A stretch of DNA of 24,093 bases, taken from Asterionellopsis glacialis (lineage: Eukaryota > Bacillariophyta > Plagiogrammaphyceae > Rhaphoneidales > Asterionellopsidaceae). The translations under genes were made by a program, and so were the position numbers. How positions within the stretch are numbered: the first letter of the stretch is position 1; the number at the start of each line of letters is the position of its first letter. Below, in pieces: positions 1 through 8,900 of the stretch. The stretch lies in the NCBI GenBank assembly GCA_014885115.2, contig WKLE02001973.1:1-24093 (forward strand), written 5' to 3'. The notes below the pieces were generated by a model. It searched no databases. It was not told where the DNA came from and saw only the letters and a list, made by a program, of their open reading frames with translations.

Positions 1-1175
1 GCCGAATCTTTCTTACATGACACTTCAGGACTTTGATTGTTGTTGTCACCGTGGCCTTGATTGCAGCTAGCTAGGGGCACCTTGAGCAAGTATTCGTAAA
101 AAGAGTCGGATCCCGAACCCATCCCCCCTTTGGAGCTTAGTGGTGAGCCCGTCATGACATTCCACATTCCAGGAATGACAGAGTTTTTCTGTTTGTGTTG
201 TGCGACATGTTGAAAGATGTTATCCGCTCGCTCCATATATTTCGGCAAGCCCAATACTTGAGTCAAGAAATAAAACTCCAACGCAAAGCTACCAACCCCT
301 GCAAGCGAGTTATAATGGTGTTCCTCTGTGAAGACGTCTCGACCCCACTGATAAATCCTCGAATACAACTTGTAAAAATAATTGACACCATTTGGGGGGT
401 AGAGAACATCATACATGCGAGGCAAGACGGTAGGACTTGAGTGAAAGGGTGATTCCAACAAGGCATCTGCCGCATCCTTGGCCCGAAACAAGAGTCGCAA
501 ATCTCCCGTGACTGAAAAGGCTCCTAACAAACCACCCACAATCCTGAGGGAATATTCAAAGGTTTTGGTCGGAACAAGTGCCGTGGAAGCCAAGTCTAGT
601 TTCAGAATGCGATCCACGGCAGTGTTGTATTCGTCGTGAAGTCCAGCAATTACCAGCGTATCGAGAGCATCATGCAAGGTCGCAGCATGATGTAACCAAT
701 CATGTCCAGAGTGGTTGATAGGACATAGATCATCGGCAGGAATATGTCGCGACCAAAATTTTTTGTTGATCCCCTCAGTAGATAGACAAACATTATCATA
801 ATAGCTATTCCAGGCATCTTGGATAGCACCATGCACGGCTTGAAACCTTTGTCTGCGTTGTTGGGACAAGGATTCAAGTTTGGGTGCTGCTAGTGGTTCA
901 AACAATCGAGTTGGTTGTGGCTCTGCGATTCGTGCACCTTTGCTATTTATAAGAATACAAAGCAACGAAAGCAACACGAAGAGTGGTAGTATTCCAAATT
1001 TCATGAGACTGGTGAATAATAATAATAATTTTCCAGATTCCTTTGACTTTTTGCGTGGCCTTCGTCTGCCTTTACTAATTTCATTGTCTTTGGAGGATCC
1101 ATTATTTGATAATGTACCTACAATGGGTAAAATATCTGATCCTCCTTTTCTTTTTCTCGTCTTTGTCAGCCACAT
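1..1175 (-). CDS. GH47 class I alpha-1,2-mannosidase, 3' end beyond window
   Basis: Family role: trims alpha-1,2-linked mannose from N-glycans in the ER or Golgi, usually as a type II membrane protein. The frame is open for 391 codons from the ATG at 1175 to the left edge; an in-frame TGA just upstream supports this start. Seen: a basic N-terminal tail, then a hydrophobic signal anchor at about residues 57-77. GH47 landmarks follow: HDALDTLVIAGL (168-179), FEYSLRIVGGLLGAF with its Glu207, LLFRAKDAADALL (228-240), LAGVGSFALEFYFL (291-304) and GSDSFYEYLLK (355-365). Glu207 and Asp357 sit where the family has catalytic acids. The third catalytic Glu and the Ca-binding Thr lie outside the window. 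After YEYLLK come about 26 residues that do not look like the family, either an insertion or an intron entered at 80. Identification is firm; ER versus Golgi is not resolved. Confidence 0.88.
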   Translation of the reverse strand, partial: MWLTKTRKRKGGSDILPIVGTLSNNGSSKDNEISKGRRRPRKKSKESGKLLLLFTSLMKFGILPLFVLLSLLCILINSKGARIAEPQPTRLFEPLAAPKLESLSQQRRQRFQAVHGAIQDAWNSYYDNVCLSTEGINKKFWSRHIPADDLCPINHSGHDWLHHAATLHDALDTLVIAGLHDEYNTAVDRILKLDLASTALVPTKTFEYSLRIVGGLLGAFSVTGDLRLLFRAKDAADALLESPFHSSPTVLPRMYDVLYPPNGVNYFYKLYSRIYQWGRDVFTEEHHYNSLAGVGSFALEFYFLTQVLGLPKYMERADNIFQHVAQHKQKNSVIPGMWNVMTGSPLSSKGGMGSGSDSFYEYLLKVPLASCNQGHGDNNNQSPEVSCKKDS

Positions 1176-1192
1176 GAATCAATAGTCTTCAT
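1166..1192 (-). promoter_or_regulatory. Short uORF overlapping the mannosidase start
   Basis: An upstream ATG at 1192 opens an 8-codon frame ending in TGA at 1166-1168. It overlaps the main ATG (1175) in another frame, so ribosomes that use it would pass the main start. Whether it lies in the transcript is unknown; a role in translational control is inference. Confidence 0.3.
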
Positions 1193-1936
1193 TTATCACG
1201 ACCATTTTCGTCAAAGAGATGCGTTCAGATGAATGTTGTTTTTTCTTTTTGCCAATTTTTTATTCTACTTTGTTTCGTGCCAATGACAGTCCTTCTGACG
1301 GCTCCAAGCTCAACTTCAAACCAACCCTGACCAAGTGTGCTGCATATCACAGAGAGAAGTTCTTCAGATGATGATCAACTGAGCAAGGTAAGTATGAAAG
1401 TTCAAGTGTCGATGCCTTTCCGATGGAGAAGAGATCTTTCCATCAAAAAATCATCTGCTGTGTACTGTTGAAAGAAATGTTTAAGTTTGGTCAAAAGTTA
1501 CTGAGCCTTACACGTGTAGAAAATGTACTGGCTTTGCGTAGAGGGCTTCGACCACTTCGATCACGGAAAAGTGCAACGTCCTCCAAAAAGCGGAATACCT
1601 TGATGCCTTCCTTTTATTACGACACGATTATTATGAACCATTTGCTGTAGTATTACGAGGACTAGTCCTCTATGTTAGAGGGAACGATATCGCAGATGTC
1701 GTATTATTATTACTTATTATACAACCTACACTATCTTGGACGTGGCATCGAAACTGGTGGACCCACTAGACTATAATTAATACTCTTACGGCAAGAGCAG
1801 CATCGTCTTCCACAAACAATATTCGTAGCTTGCTGCAAGGACAAAGCATAAGAATATTCGATACAGTAATCCAGTGATATTACAGGATATATTTTCTGTA
1901 AATGCATAACAAGACGTATTCGTGAAGGAAGTGCCG
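1176..1936. other. Divergent intergenic region between mannosidase and NLR-like gene
   Basis: This 761-bp region separates two head-to-head genes and should hold both promoters. It is AT-rich with an ATT-rich run near 1700-1720. The longest open frame, 75 codons at 1423-1650, has no recognisable domain and was not called. No RNA gene or mobile element was seen. Confidence 0.6.
1902..1925 (+). promoter_or_regulatory. Short uORF upstream of the NLR-like gene
   Basis: An ATG at 1902 opens a 7-codon frame ending in TGA at 1923-1925, 11 nt before the main ATG at 1937. If transcribed it would be met first by scanning ribosomes. A regulatory effect is inference. Confidence 0.3.
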
Positions 1937-4900
1937 ATGAACGCAAGAGTGAAATGGCGAGAAAAAGCACAAAAGCGATTAGAACATCTTAAGCACATCA
2001 ACATAGATGTTATCCAAGCTGCTACAGACGTCGCGTGTGCCATCGCTACAAAGGGAATCGGAGAAGGACAGGCAGCTCATGGTTTCTTTTTTATTGTAGG
2101 TAATGCTAGTCGTCTTTGTAGCGAAGATGAAAATTTTGGTGAGATTGCATTGAAACGAACATTTGATTTTAGAAGGTTCATAGTACCGTCCAACGAAAAC
2201 AAAAGCGAGAAAAACTGTATTAACGTCCTAGACTTAGTCGGACCGACACAAACGGACAACACAGCATGGCGAGAAATAGCTTCTGCTTGTAGTGAAGATG
2301 GAGGAATTGTCATCGACAGTCAGACAGGTGATGTATGGTGCGGAACATACATGGTGAATGATTCACAATATGCAGGTAAATATGGAGGTGCAAGAACTAA
2401 AGCTACATCGTCTATAGCCACACAGGCAGGTGGGTGCTTTGGCATCAAGGTATCGGAAGAAATTTGTGGCAGCAAGAACAAACCAAGTCCTCCAGACTCA
2501 AGACTTGAAATATTTTATGGTACTAACGAACGTATTGAGGAACCCATAGAAATTGGGTTAAATGAGGCCCTAAAATACTTTCTCGAAGAAAACATTCTGC
2601 CAAAACATAATCTTCCAGATGTACCACCTCTCTTTGGGAGGAAAAAGGATCTTGAGAAGTTGCATTCTAAGATTCAAACATCAAAAATTGTATCTGTGTC
2701 AGGTAGAGGAGGGACTGGCAAGTCTCATTGCGCGAAACATTTCGCAAGGGAATGGATCAACGAAAAACCCAACCTTCGCTTTGGATTTTGGTTGTCTTCG
2801 GAAACAGAAGCTAGTCTTCGTAATGATTACTCCAGTGTTTGGGACAGACTTGGCATACAGGACGATTCAGCAGATCCGAAAAAGCACAAGCTTACAATTC
2901 AAGGGTTGGCAAAACGTATTTGGGATCACTTGACATCAATCGTTGACCGAGGGTTGGAATGGATTGTTGTGTTTGATAACGTACCCGAAACTGACGGAAC
3001 CACCGAAGGTCTATCAATATTCAAACCGTGGTTTTTCCCTCTACCGCTGCAAGATTGGGAAAACGGACGGATATTATTGACAACGAGATCAACTATATAT
3101 CGGGGACGAACAGAACTTGGTCACATTGACTGCCTTGCAATGGATGTTTTGAGTCAATCAGATGCAGTTGAAATGATGATAGCTGATATACTAGAGGAGG
3201 ATGACAAAAATACAACTCTTTATCAAAACGAAATACATGCAGCAATGAACTTGGTAGGGGAAAAGTTCTTTGATGGACTACCTCTAGCAATTGCAACTGC
3301 CAATGCTCAAATGATCGACGAAGGAGCAAATATTCAAGAATATCTTAAAGAGATGAAACAGGGTATGTCGTCTGGCGAAGTTACTACTGCTGTAACTATT
3401 TCGTTAGAAAAGGTTTTGGAATATGCACAAAAGGACGAAATAATGGCAAACATTTTGGAAATAGTAGCATTTATTAATCCTGATCGTATTCAATTACAAC
3501 TTTTAGGAAAAGAAAAGGATAAGACTGCAGCAATACGGAAACTTCGCAAATTGAACATCCTTCGAAACGTAAACTCTGAAGAATACTCAATTCATCGTAT
3601 GCATCAGCAAGCTGCCCGAAAAAATATACCCCCAACAACTGCTCTGAAAGTATTGTCAAGGAATTTGCTTTCACTATTCAAAGAGAAAGATGATTCTGAT
3701 GCAATTGCATTTTCTCAAAGTTTACTCCCACATGCTGAAGCATTTACAGATTTTGTACCGTGGGAGCACAGAGACAATTTCTTTAGTAACTCTATTGACC
3801 TAATCAATTATGCAAAGCTCATTGAAAGAGTTGGTATTGTTTATTACAATCCGCTTTGCGATTATTCAAAGGCTTTAAACAATTTCAATGCTTCGCTAAA
3901 TATGCTGAAGCACATTTACGGCCCTGTGGCTAAAAAGAAAAACGTGGCAAGAGTATTAGTGTATATTGGAAATGTGCATAAGAACACAGGCCAGTCCAAG
4001 AATGCCATTACCTTTTATCAGGAGAGTTTGGACATCTTTCGAAGTGCAAACAGTCCTGATGCTAAATCCAAATTTGTGGCAGGTGTACTAATGAATATTG
4101 GACAAGCTCACCAGAATCTTGGCCTATTCAAAGAAGCTCTTAACTTCTATGAAAAAAGCTTGGACAAGTATCGAAGTATCTATGGGGATGATGCCAAAAA
4201 CAAAAACATGGCAGCTGTCCTTAACAAACTTGGAGATGCGCACAGTGAAGTTGGTCAAGACAAGGAAGCTTCTGATTTTTATCGAAAATCTTTGGACATG
4301 CATCGGAGAATTCATGATGCTGATACAGAAAATATAAATTCAGGAAAAGCACTAACGAAAATTGGAAATGTGCACAATGATCTTGGCCAATTGAAGGAGG
4401 CTCTTGATTGTCATCAGGAAAGCTTGGACATGTATCGAAGAGTATATGGTGCTGATGCTAAAAGCAGACATTTGGCGAATTTATTGAATAATCTCGGAAA
4501 TGGACATAGTGATCTTGGCCAATCAGAGGAGGCTCGTCATTGCTATCAGGAAGGTTTAGACATTTATCGGAGCATCTATGGTGCTGCTGCTAAAAACAAA
4601 GATTTGGCAACAGTGTTAAATGATCTCGGAAATATTCATGCCGAGCTTGGCCAATTCAAGGAGGCTCTTGATTGTCACCAGGAGAGCTTGGACATGTATC
4701 GAAGTGTATACGGTGCTGATGCTAAAAACAAAGATTTGGCAGATGTGATGTATGATATCGGAAATAGTTATATTGAGCTTGGCCAATTTAAGGAGGCTCT
4801 TGAGTTTTATGAGGAGAGTTTGGACATGTATCGAAGTGTATACGGTGATGATGCTAAAAACAAAGATTTGGCAGATGTGATGTATAGTATCGGAAATAGT

Positions 4901-5497
4901 TATATTGAGCTTGGCCAATTTAAGGAGGCTCTTGATTGCCATGAGGAGAGTTTGGGCATGTATCGAAGTGTATACGGTGATGATGCTAAAAACAAAGAGT
5001 TGGCAGATGTGATGTATAATATCGGAAATAGTTATATTGAGCTTGGCCAATTTAAGGAGGCTCTTGATTGCCATGAGGAGAGTTTGGACATGTATCGAAG
5101 TGTATACGGTGATGATGCTAAAAACAAAGATTTGGCAGATGTGATGTATAATATCGGAAATAGTTATAATGAGCTTGGCCAATTTGAGGAGGCTCTTGAT
5201 TGCCATGAGGAGAGTTTGGCCATGTATCGAATTGTTTATGGTGCTGATACCAATAATTCAGATATTGCTGAATCACTTTTTAGTCTTGGAAAGGTGCAAG
5301 ATAATCTTCGCCAATCCAAGGAAGCTCATGAATCGTATCAATTATCTCTAAGCATGTTTGAAGATTCCTTAGAAAATCTTGATGATGCAAGGTTCAAGGG
5401 CATAATGGAATATTTACGTGTGAGAATATCCAACAAAAAAAGGGGATTACTTGATAATTTTTTTCGATTTGTTCTAACAAAAAGGCGAAAGTTTTAG
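1937..5497 (+). CDS. NLR/STAND-like protein: DAC-like domain, NB-ARC NTPase, TPR array
   Basis: A single-exon gene of 1,186 residues. The start is the first in-frame ATG after a TAA at 1907. Residues 45-200 resemble the DisA_N/DAC fold: a helix then HGFFFIVG strand, an EDGGIVID motif (120-127) like the family's DGA, GGARTKA (150-156) about 30 residues on like its RHR, then IKVSEE (170-175). NB-ARC follows: P-loop GRGGTGKS (256-263), Walker B WIVVFDNV (342-349), GRILLTTRS with sensor Arg384, GLPLAI (447-452), and an MHD-like HRMHQ (553-557). From about 632 to 1160 come twelve TPR-like units, eleven spaced at exactly 44 residues. The tail is basic. NB-ARC-TPR proteins act as ATP-switched signalling receptors; the TPRs likely sense or dock a partner, and the DAC-like domain may bind a nucleotide or carry the output. 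No TIR, CC, death or protease effector domain is visible. The ligand is unknown. Confidence 0.9.
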   Translation: MNARVKWREKAQKRLEHLKHINIDVIQAATDVACAIATKGIGEGQAAHGFFFIVGNASRLCSEDENFGEIALKRTFDFRRFIVPSNENKSEKNCINVLDLVGPTQTDNTAWREIASACSEDGGIVIDSQTGDVWCGTYMVNDSQYAGKYGGARTKATSSIATQAGGCFGIKVSEEICGSKNKPSPPDSRLEIFYGTNERIEEPIEIGLNEALKYFLEENILPKHNLPDVPPLFGRKKDLEKLHSKIQTSKIVSVSGRGGTGKSHCAKHFAREWINEKPNLRFGFWLSSETEASLRNDYSSVWDRLGIQDDSADPKKHKLTIQGLAKRIWDHLTSIVDRGLEWIVVFDNVPETDGTTEGLSIFKPWFFPLPLQDWENGRILLTTRSTIYRGRTELGHIDCLAMDVLSQSDAVEMMIADILEEDDKNTTLYQNEIHAAMNLVGEKFFDGLPLAIATANAQMIDEGANIQEYLKEMKQGMSSGEVTTAVTISLEKVLEYAQKDEIMANILEIVAFINPDRIQLQLLGKEKDKTAAIRKLRKLNILRNVNSEEYSIHRMHQQAARKNIPPTTALKVLSRNLLSLFKEKDDSDAIAFSQSLLPHAEAFTDFVPWEHRDNFFSNSIDLINYAKLIERVGIVYYNPLCDYSKALNNFNASLNMLKHIYGPVAKKKNVARVLVYIGNVHKNTGQSKNAITFYQESLDIFRSANSPDAKSKFVAGVLMNIGQAHQNLGLFKEALNFYEKSLDKYRSIYGDDAKNKNMAAVLNKLGDAHSEVGQDKEASDFYRKSLDMHRRIHDADTENINSGKALTKIGNVHNDLGQLKEALDCHQESLDMYRRVYGADAKSRHLANLLNNLGNGHSDLGQSEEARHCYQEGLDIYRSIYGAAAKNKDLATVLNDLGNIHAELGQFKEALDCHQESLDMYRSVYGADAKNKDLADVMYDIGNSYIELGQFKEALEFYEESLDMYRSVYGDDAKNKDLADVMYSIGNSYIELGQFKEALDCHEESLGMYRSVYGDDAKNKELADVMYNIGNSYIELGQFKEALDCHEESLDMYRSVYGDDAKNKDLADVMYNIGNSYNELGQFEEALDCHEESLAMYRIVYGADTNNSDIAESLFSLGKVQDNLRQSKEAHESYQLSLSMFEDSLENLDDARFKGIMEYLRVRISNKKRGLLDNFFRFVLTKRRKF
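2078..2470 (+). other. DAC/DisA_N-like domain of the NLR-like protein (residues ~48-178)
   Basis: The order and spacing of a hydrophobic strand, a DGG motif, an R-T-K motif about 30 residues later and a strand ending VSEE match diadenylate cyclase domains, which carry DGA, RHR and VSEE. The catalytic-type Asp (121) is kept, DGA has become DGG, and RHR has become RTK with the His lost. This points to an inactive or altered nucleotide-binding domain rather than a working cyclase. The match was made by eye; a profile search or predicted structure would settle it. Confidence 0.65.
3965..5416 (+). repeat. Eleven tandem 132-bp units encoding 44-residue TPRs
   Basis: The IG/LG residue that opens helix A recurs at residues 677, 721, 765, 809, 853, 897, 941, 985, 1029, 1073 and 1117, an exact 44-residue period. 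The canonical TPR is 34 residues and kinesin-light-chain-type units are about 42, so these carry a long inter-unit loop (YGDDAKNKDLADV type). Units starting at 4757, 4889 and 5021 are nearly identical in DNA: about 2 differences in 132 between the second and third by eye. Earlier and terminal units are more diverged. Confidence 0.93.
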
Positions 5498-5934
5498 TAT
5501 TGTAAAAATATCAAATAGAAGTGTTCGTGGGGACGTTCCTTAGCAACGCTTGTTTTAGCAAGTCTTGATTCGCAATTACGTGGACGATAATAATCTCTCC
5601 AAAGACCGATTTATTTGCACTGGTCCCTGATGATTCGGATGGGTCATCCAATGCAGCTATAAAACGTATCATGGGATAGCGATGAAATTAGGCTTTTGAG
5701 TTACTTGCTGTATTAGTATCTTACAGCACCATGGCAAACAAGCAATGCTGGAGATCAAGTGCAAGTCATCCATGATCTGCAAGATTATTGCTGCTTTAGA
5801 GATAACAAACTATTAATGGTCGGTAGAAATCTAAAGCTTTCTTTTGCACAACTTAAAATAAGAACATCTAAATTATATTCATCTCCGAAAATGGAATACA
5901 AACGTTGTGCTATCATTGTATGTATTTGGTACTG
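5498..5934. other. Convergent 3' intergenic region
   Basis: This 437-bp stretch lies between the 3' ends of the NLR-like gene and the giant surface-protein gene. It is AT-rich and should hold both 3' UTRs. No gene or repeat was seen. Confidence 0.6.
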
Positions 5935-8900
5935 TTAACGGTCGTACTCGTAATCTTGTTCGAGAAGAGACTCTCTAATATTTTCATCCTCGTTGCTGCT
6001 GTGGTCGTTATGATCATGGTCATCGTCACTATTCTCGGCAACAACATCTTTTTCCTCTTCTTCTGCTGTTGGTCCCATGTTACCATGCACCAGTGAGAAG
6101 CCCATACTACCTTTTCTTTCACCTGGTATTCGTTCGCTATTCATATCATAATCCACAGCATCCCCATCATTTGCTCCATAGGGTTCATGAAACGCTTCAC
6201 TTACACGTAGATCATCTACCTTTTTATCTTTCTTGGAACCTTTACGGAATTTAGCAAATGCCAATGAACTCATCCATGGATTGCCAGAAGAATTAGGAGC
6301 TTTTGCTAGGGGAATGCCTTCGTCGTCATAACCATCATCAACATCGGCATCCTCCATGTCTACATCATCTTCCTCCATGTCATCAACATTGCCACCAACA
6401 TCATGTTTGCTATTCTTGAATCTTGAAACGGACAACGCAGCCATCCAAGCACCGCCGCCACCACGACCCATACCAGAAGGGGACGCAACATTATCATATC
6501 CATCATCATCATCAAGATCACGAATATCACTACCATTCGACTTACGTCGAAATCCTGACATGAATGGTGTATGACCACCACTGGATGCTTCGACTTCGTC
6601 AGCAGCACCACTCAAAGCTTCGCCAAGACTGCCATCCCCTCCTCCCTCATCTGGAGAACTAGCTCGGCGACCTGATCGTTCACGCCGATCAAGGAAAAAG
6701 TATCCTCCAAGACCAGCAACCAGAAAGCATAAACCGATGACAAGTGTTCGGATACCCATAACAGATGATGTCAAGGATGCCTTGTCAAGTTTTGATAATT
6801 CGAATGGGTCTTCGGATACTGGAGTACTCGGCTGTTCACTTGTAGCGGTTGTTGGGGATTGAGTGATCGTTGGAGATGCAGATGGCTGAGTGCCCTCGAA
6901 TACTACCTCAAGTGGTAACGCACACGTAGTGGCTGTAAAGGGTGCGCATGTGCCTTCACAAGTCAACTCGGTTTGGCGTTGGAGTGCACAACTGCTTCCG
7001 GCAGCTTCCAAGAATATACTGGAGCAAGTCCCATCTGATACTACATTGCCGCGTCCAAAGTTACCAAGGTTGGCCATCAATGAGGAACTTGATTCTAGGA
7101 AAATTGCTCCAGGTTTACTGCCTCGGTTTGAGATAAAGCATGAAGAAATTAAAGAAATAGATCCTTCACCACTTGTTCTCACGGCTCCGTACTAAGAAAA
7201 TTTAGCCCCAAAGACAAAGAAAGTATTATAAAGATAAGTGAAAAAGGTACTAATTAAAGCACGTCAGAAGAGATCACAAACGGGATGATAAAATTCTTAC
7301 AGTGGAGTCAGTATTTTGAAGAAACACAGTTCGATTAAACTTGGCCGTCCCCCCGAAATTTGCAACAGACGAAAATGAAACCGCATTGGCCTGGAGAGGA
7401 AGGTGACAAGATACAACGTAAGTTCCACGAAGAATTTAAATTCCATTCTCGTGATATCAATATGACTTACCGTGAACATGGAGTTCTTGAAATCCATAAC
7501 CATTGATGGTTCTGGCGGCGCCACCAAACTTTCGAGTTGATCTAAAACACCAACCCAGTCTTGTTTGTTGTATACTACGACCGCTGCCTTTCCGTTATGA
7601 CTCTGTGTGTAGAAGGGCCAGAAGAAAGACTTGAGAAAGCAAAGATAGAAAGTAAAGCAAACAAAACATGTTGATGTTGCACACTAACCTTCCATTCACA
7701 GTCATCAAATATTGCTGTCGTATCGCTACTTCCGAAAGCAAGCACTGAGGCAGTTGTGGAAAATGTCAAAAGAAGACCTCGGAATTGAATCGTACCGGGT
7801 CCGTTGCTTCGAATCACGAATTGTGAATCGCCACCAAATACAGTACAATCCGATGACCGACTTCCGTCTTCTCCACATTGGATGGTTAGGTCTTTCTGGC
7901 TGATTACAATCGGAGTGATTGACTCAGATTGACCACTTGCGTCTAAAAAGGAAGAAGGACATATCGTTAAGACTGATCCAGAGCGTGCATTGCCAACAGC
8001 TATAGAGAGATTTCTCCAATCAGAGTAACACACGTCATTGGCTTCTGCCACTGACATTGTCATTACAGATACAGCAACGTCCAATGCCAAGCAATCCAAG
8101 GAGTCAAAGGGAGTACAAGACGAATTGCATGGTCCCGTTGTGCACTCATCTGAATAAGAAGATATTCCACTACAACCACCTGCACCAGCATTGATTGAAT
8201 TCTCGGCTCCATAAAGTCCTGACGAAACAAGCGACGACGAGTTGTCAGAAACTATCAGGCCATCTAAAGCATGCACATTACCCTTGAAACACGATGAAGC
8301 CACAAGTGCATCACCGTTCTCAATGGAAAGGAATGCCTTATCGACAAAGTTGTCAATGAACAAGCAAGAATCGATATCAACATACGCGCCCTCATTGACT
8401 ACCATTGATCCTGTCAAGTTATTTGACTGTTAGGGACAAAGAAGTCGAAACAGTATGAATTGATTTAGAGGAAGACCAAATTAATACAGAATACGAAAAA
8501 AAGCATTAGCGCTTCATCTTACCTGGAAAAAGCATTTATACAGAACTAAGGTGGGTCCATCTGGATCAATTTTACCACCGAGTTTAAATATTCCATCATC
8601 GTCTCCAAACAATGATAAGTCGTCATCATCGTTGTCTGCCGTTTCATTAGGAAAAACTGTTATTTCACCGCCAATACTTGAGGGAACCGGCGGCAGCGCG
8701 AAACCATGTCTAATGGAAACCGCGGCTAAGCCACTTATGTCCTACAATGCACAAAAGTTCATTTAAGAAAGTCAGTAGAGCGATAGTCACACAAACATTT
8801 AGGCTTTGTCAATTCCATTTCGCTTACCTTCCAGACACATTCTGCGAATTGTACTGACAGGGGAGATGAACCTTCAATTGTCACCGAGACATCTTCGGCC

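Noticed and set aside
880..1185. 101-codon open frame on the plus strand
   Set aside because: It lies opposite the GH47 N-terminus, which has clear family motifs.
1423..1650. 75-codon open frame in the divergent intergenic region
   Set aside because: No domain, signal or repeat; length is expected by chance.
1922..1936. GTG start at 1922 for the NLR-like gene
   Set aside because: A nuclear eukaryotic gene should use ATG; the first in-frame ATG is 1937.
4616..5206. 196-codon repetitive open frame on the minus strand
   Set aside because: It is the antisense shadow of the TPR repeats; its 44-residue period follows from the 132-bp unit.
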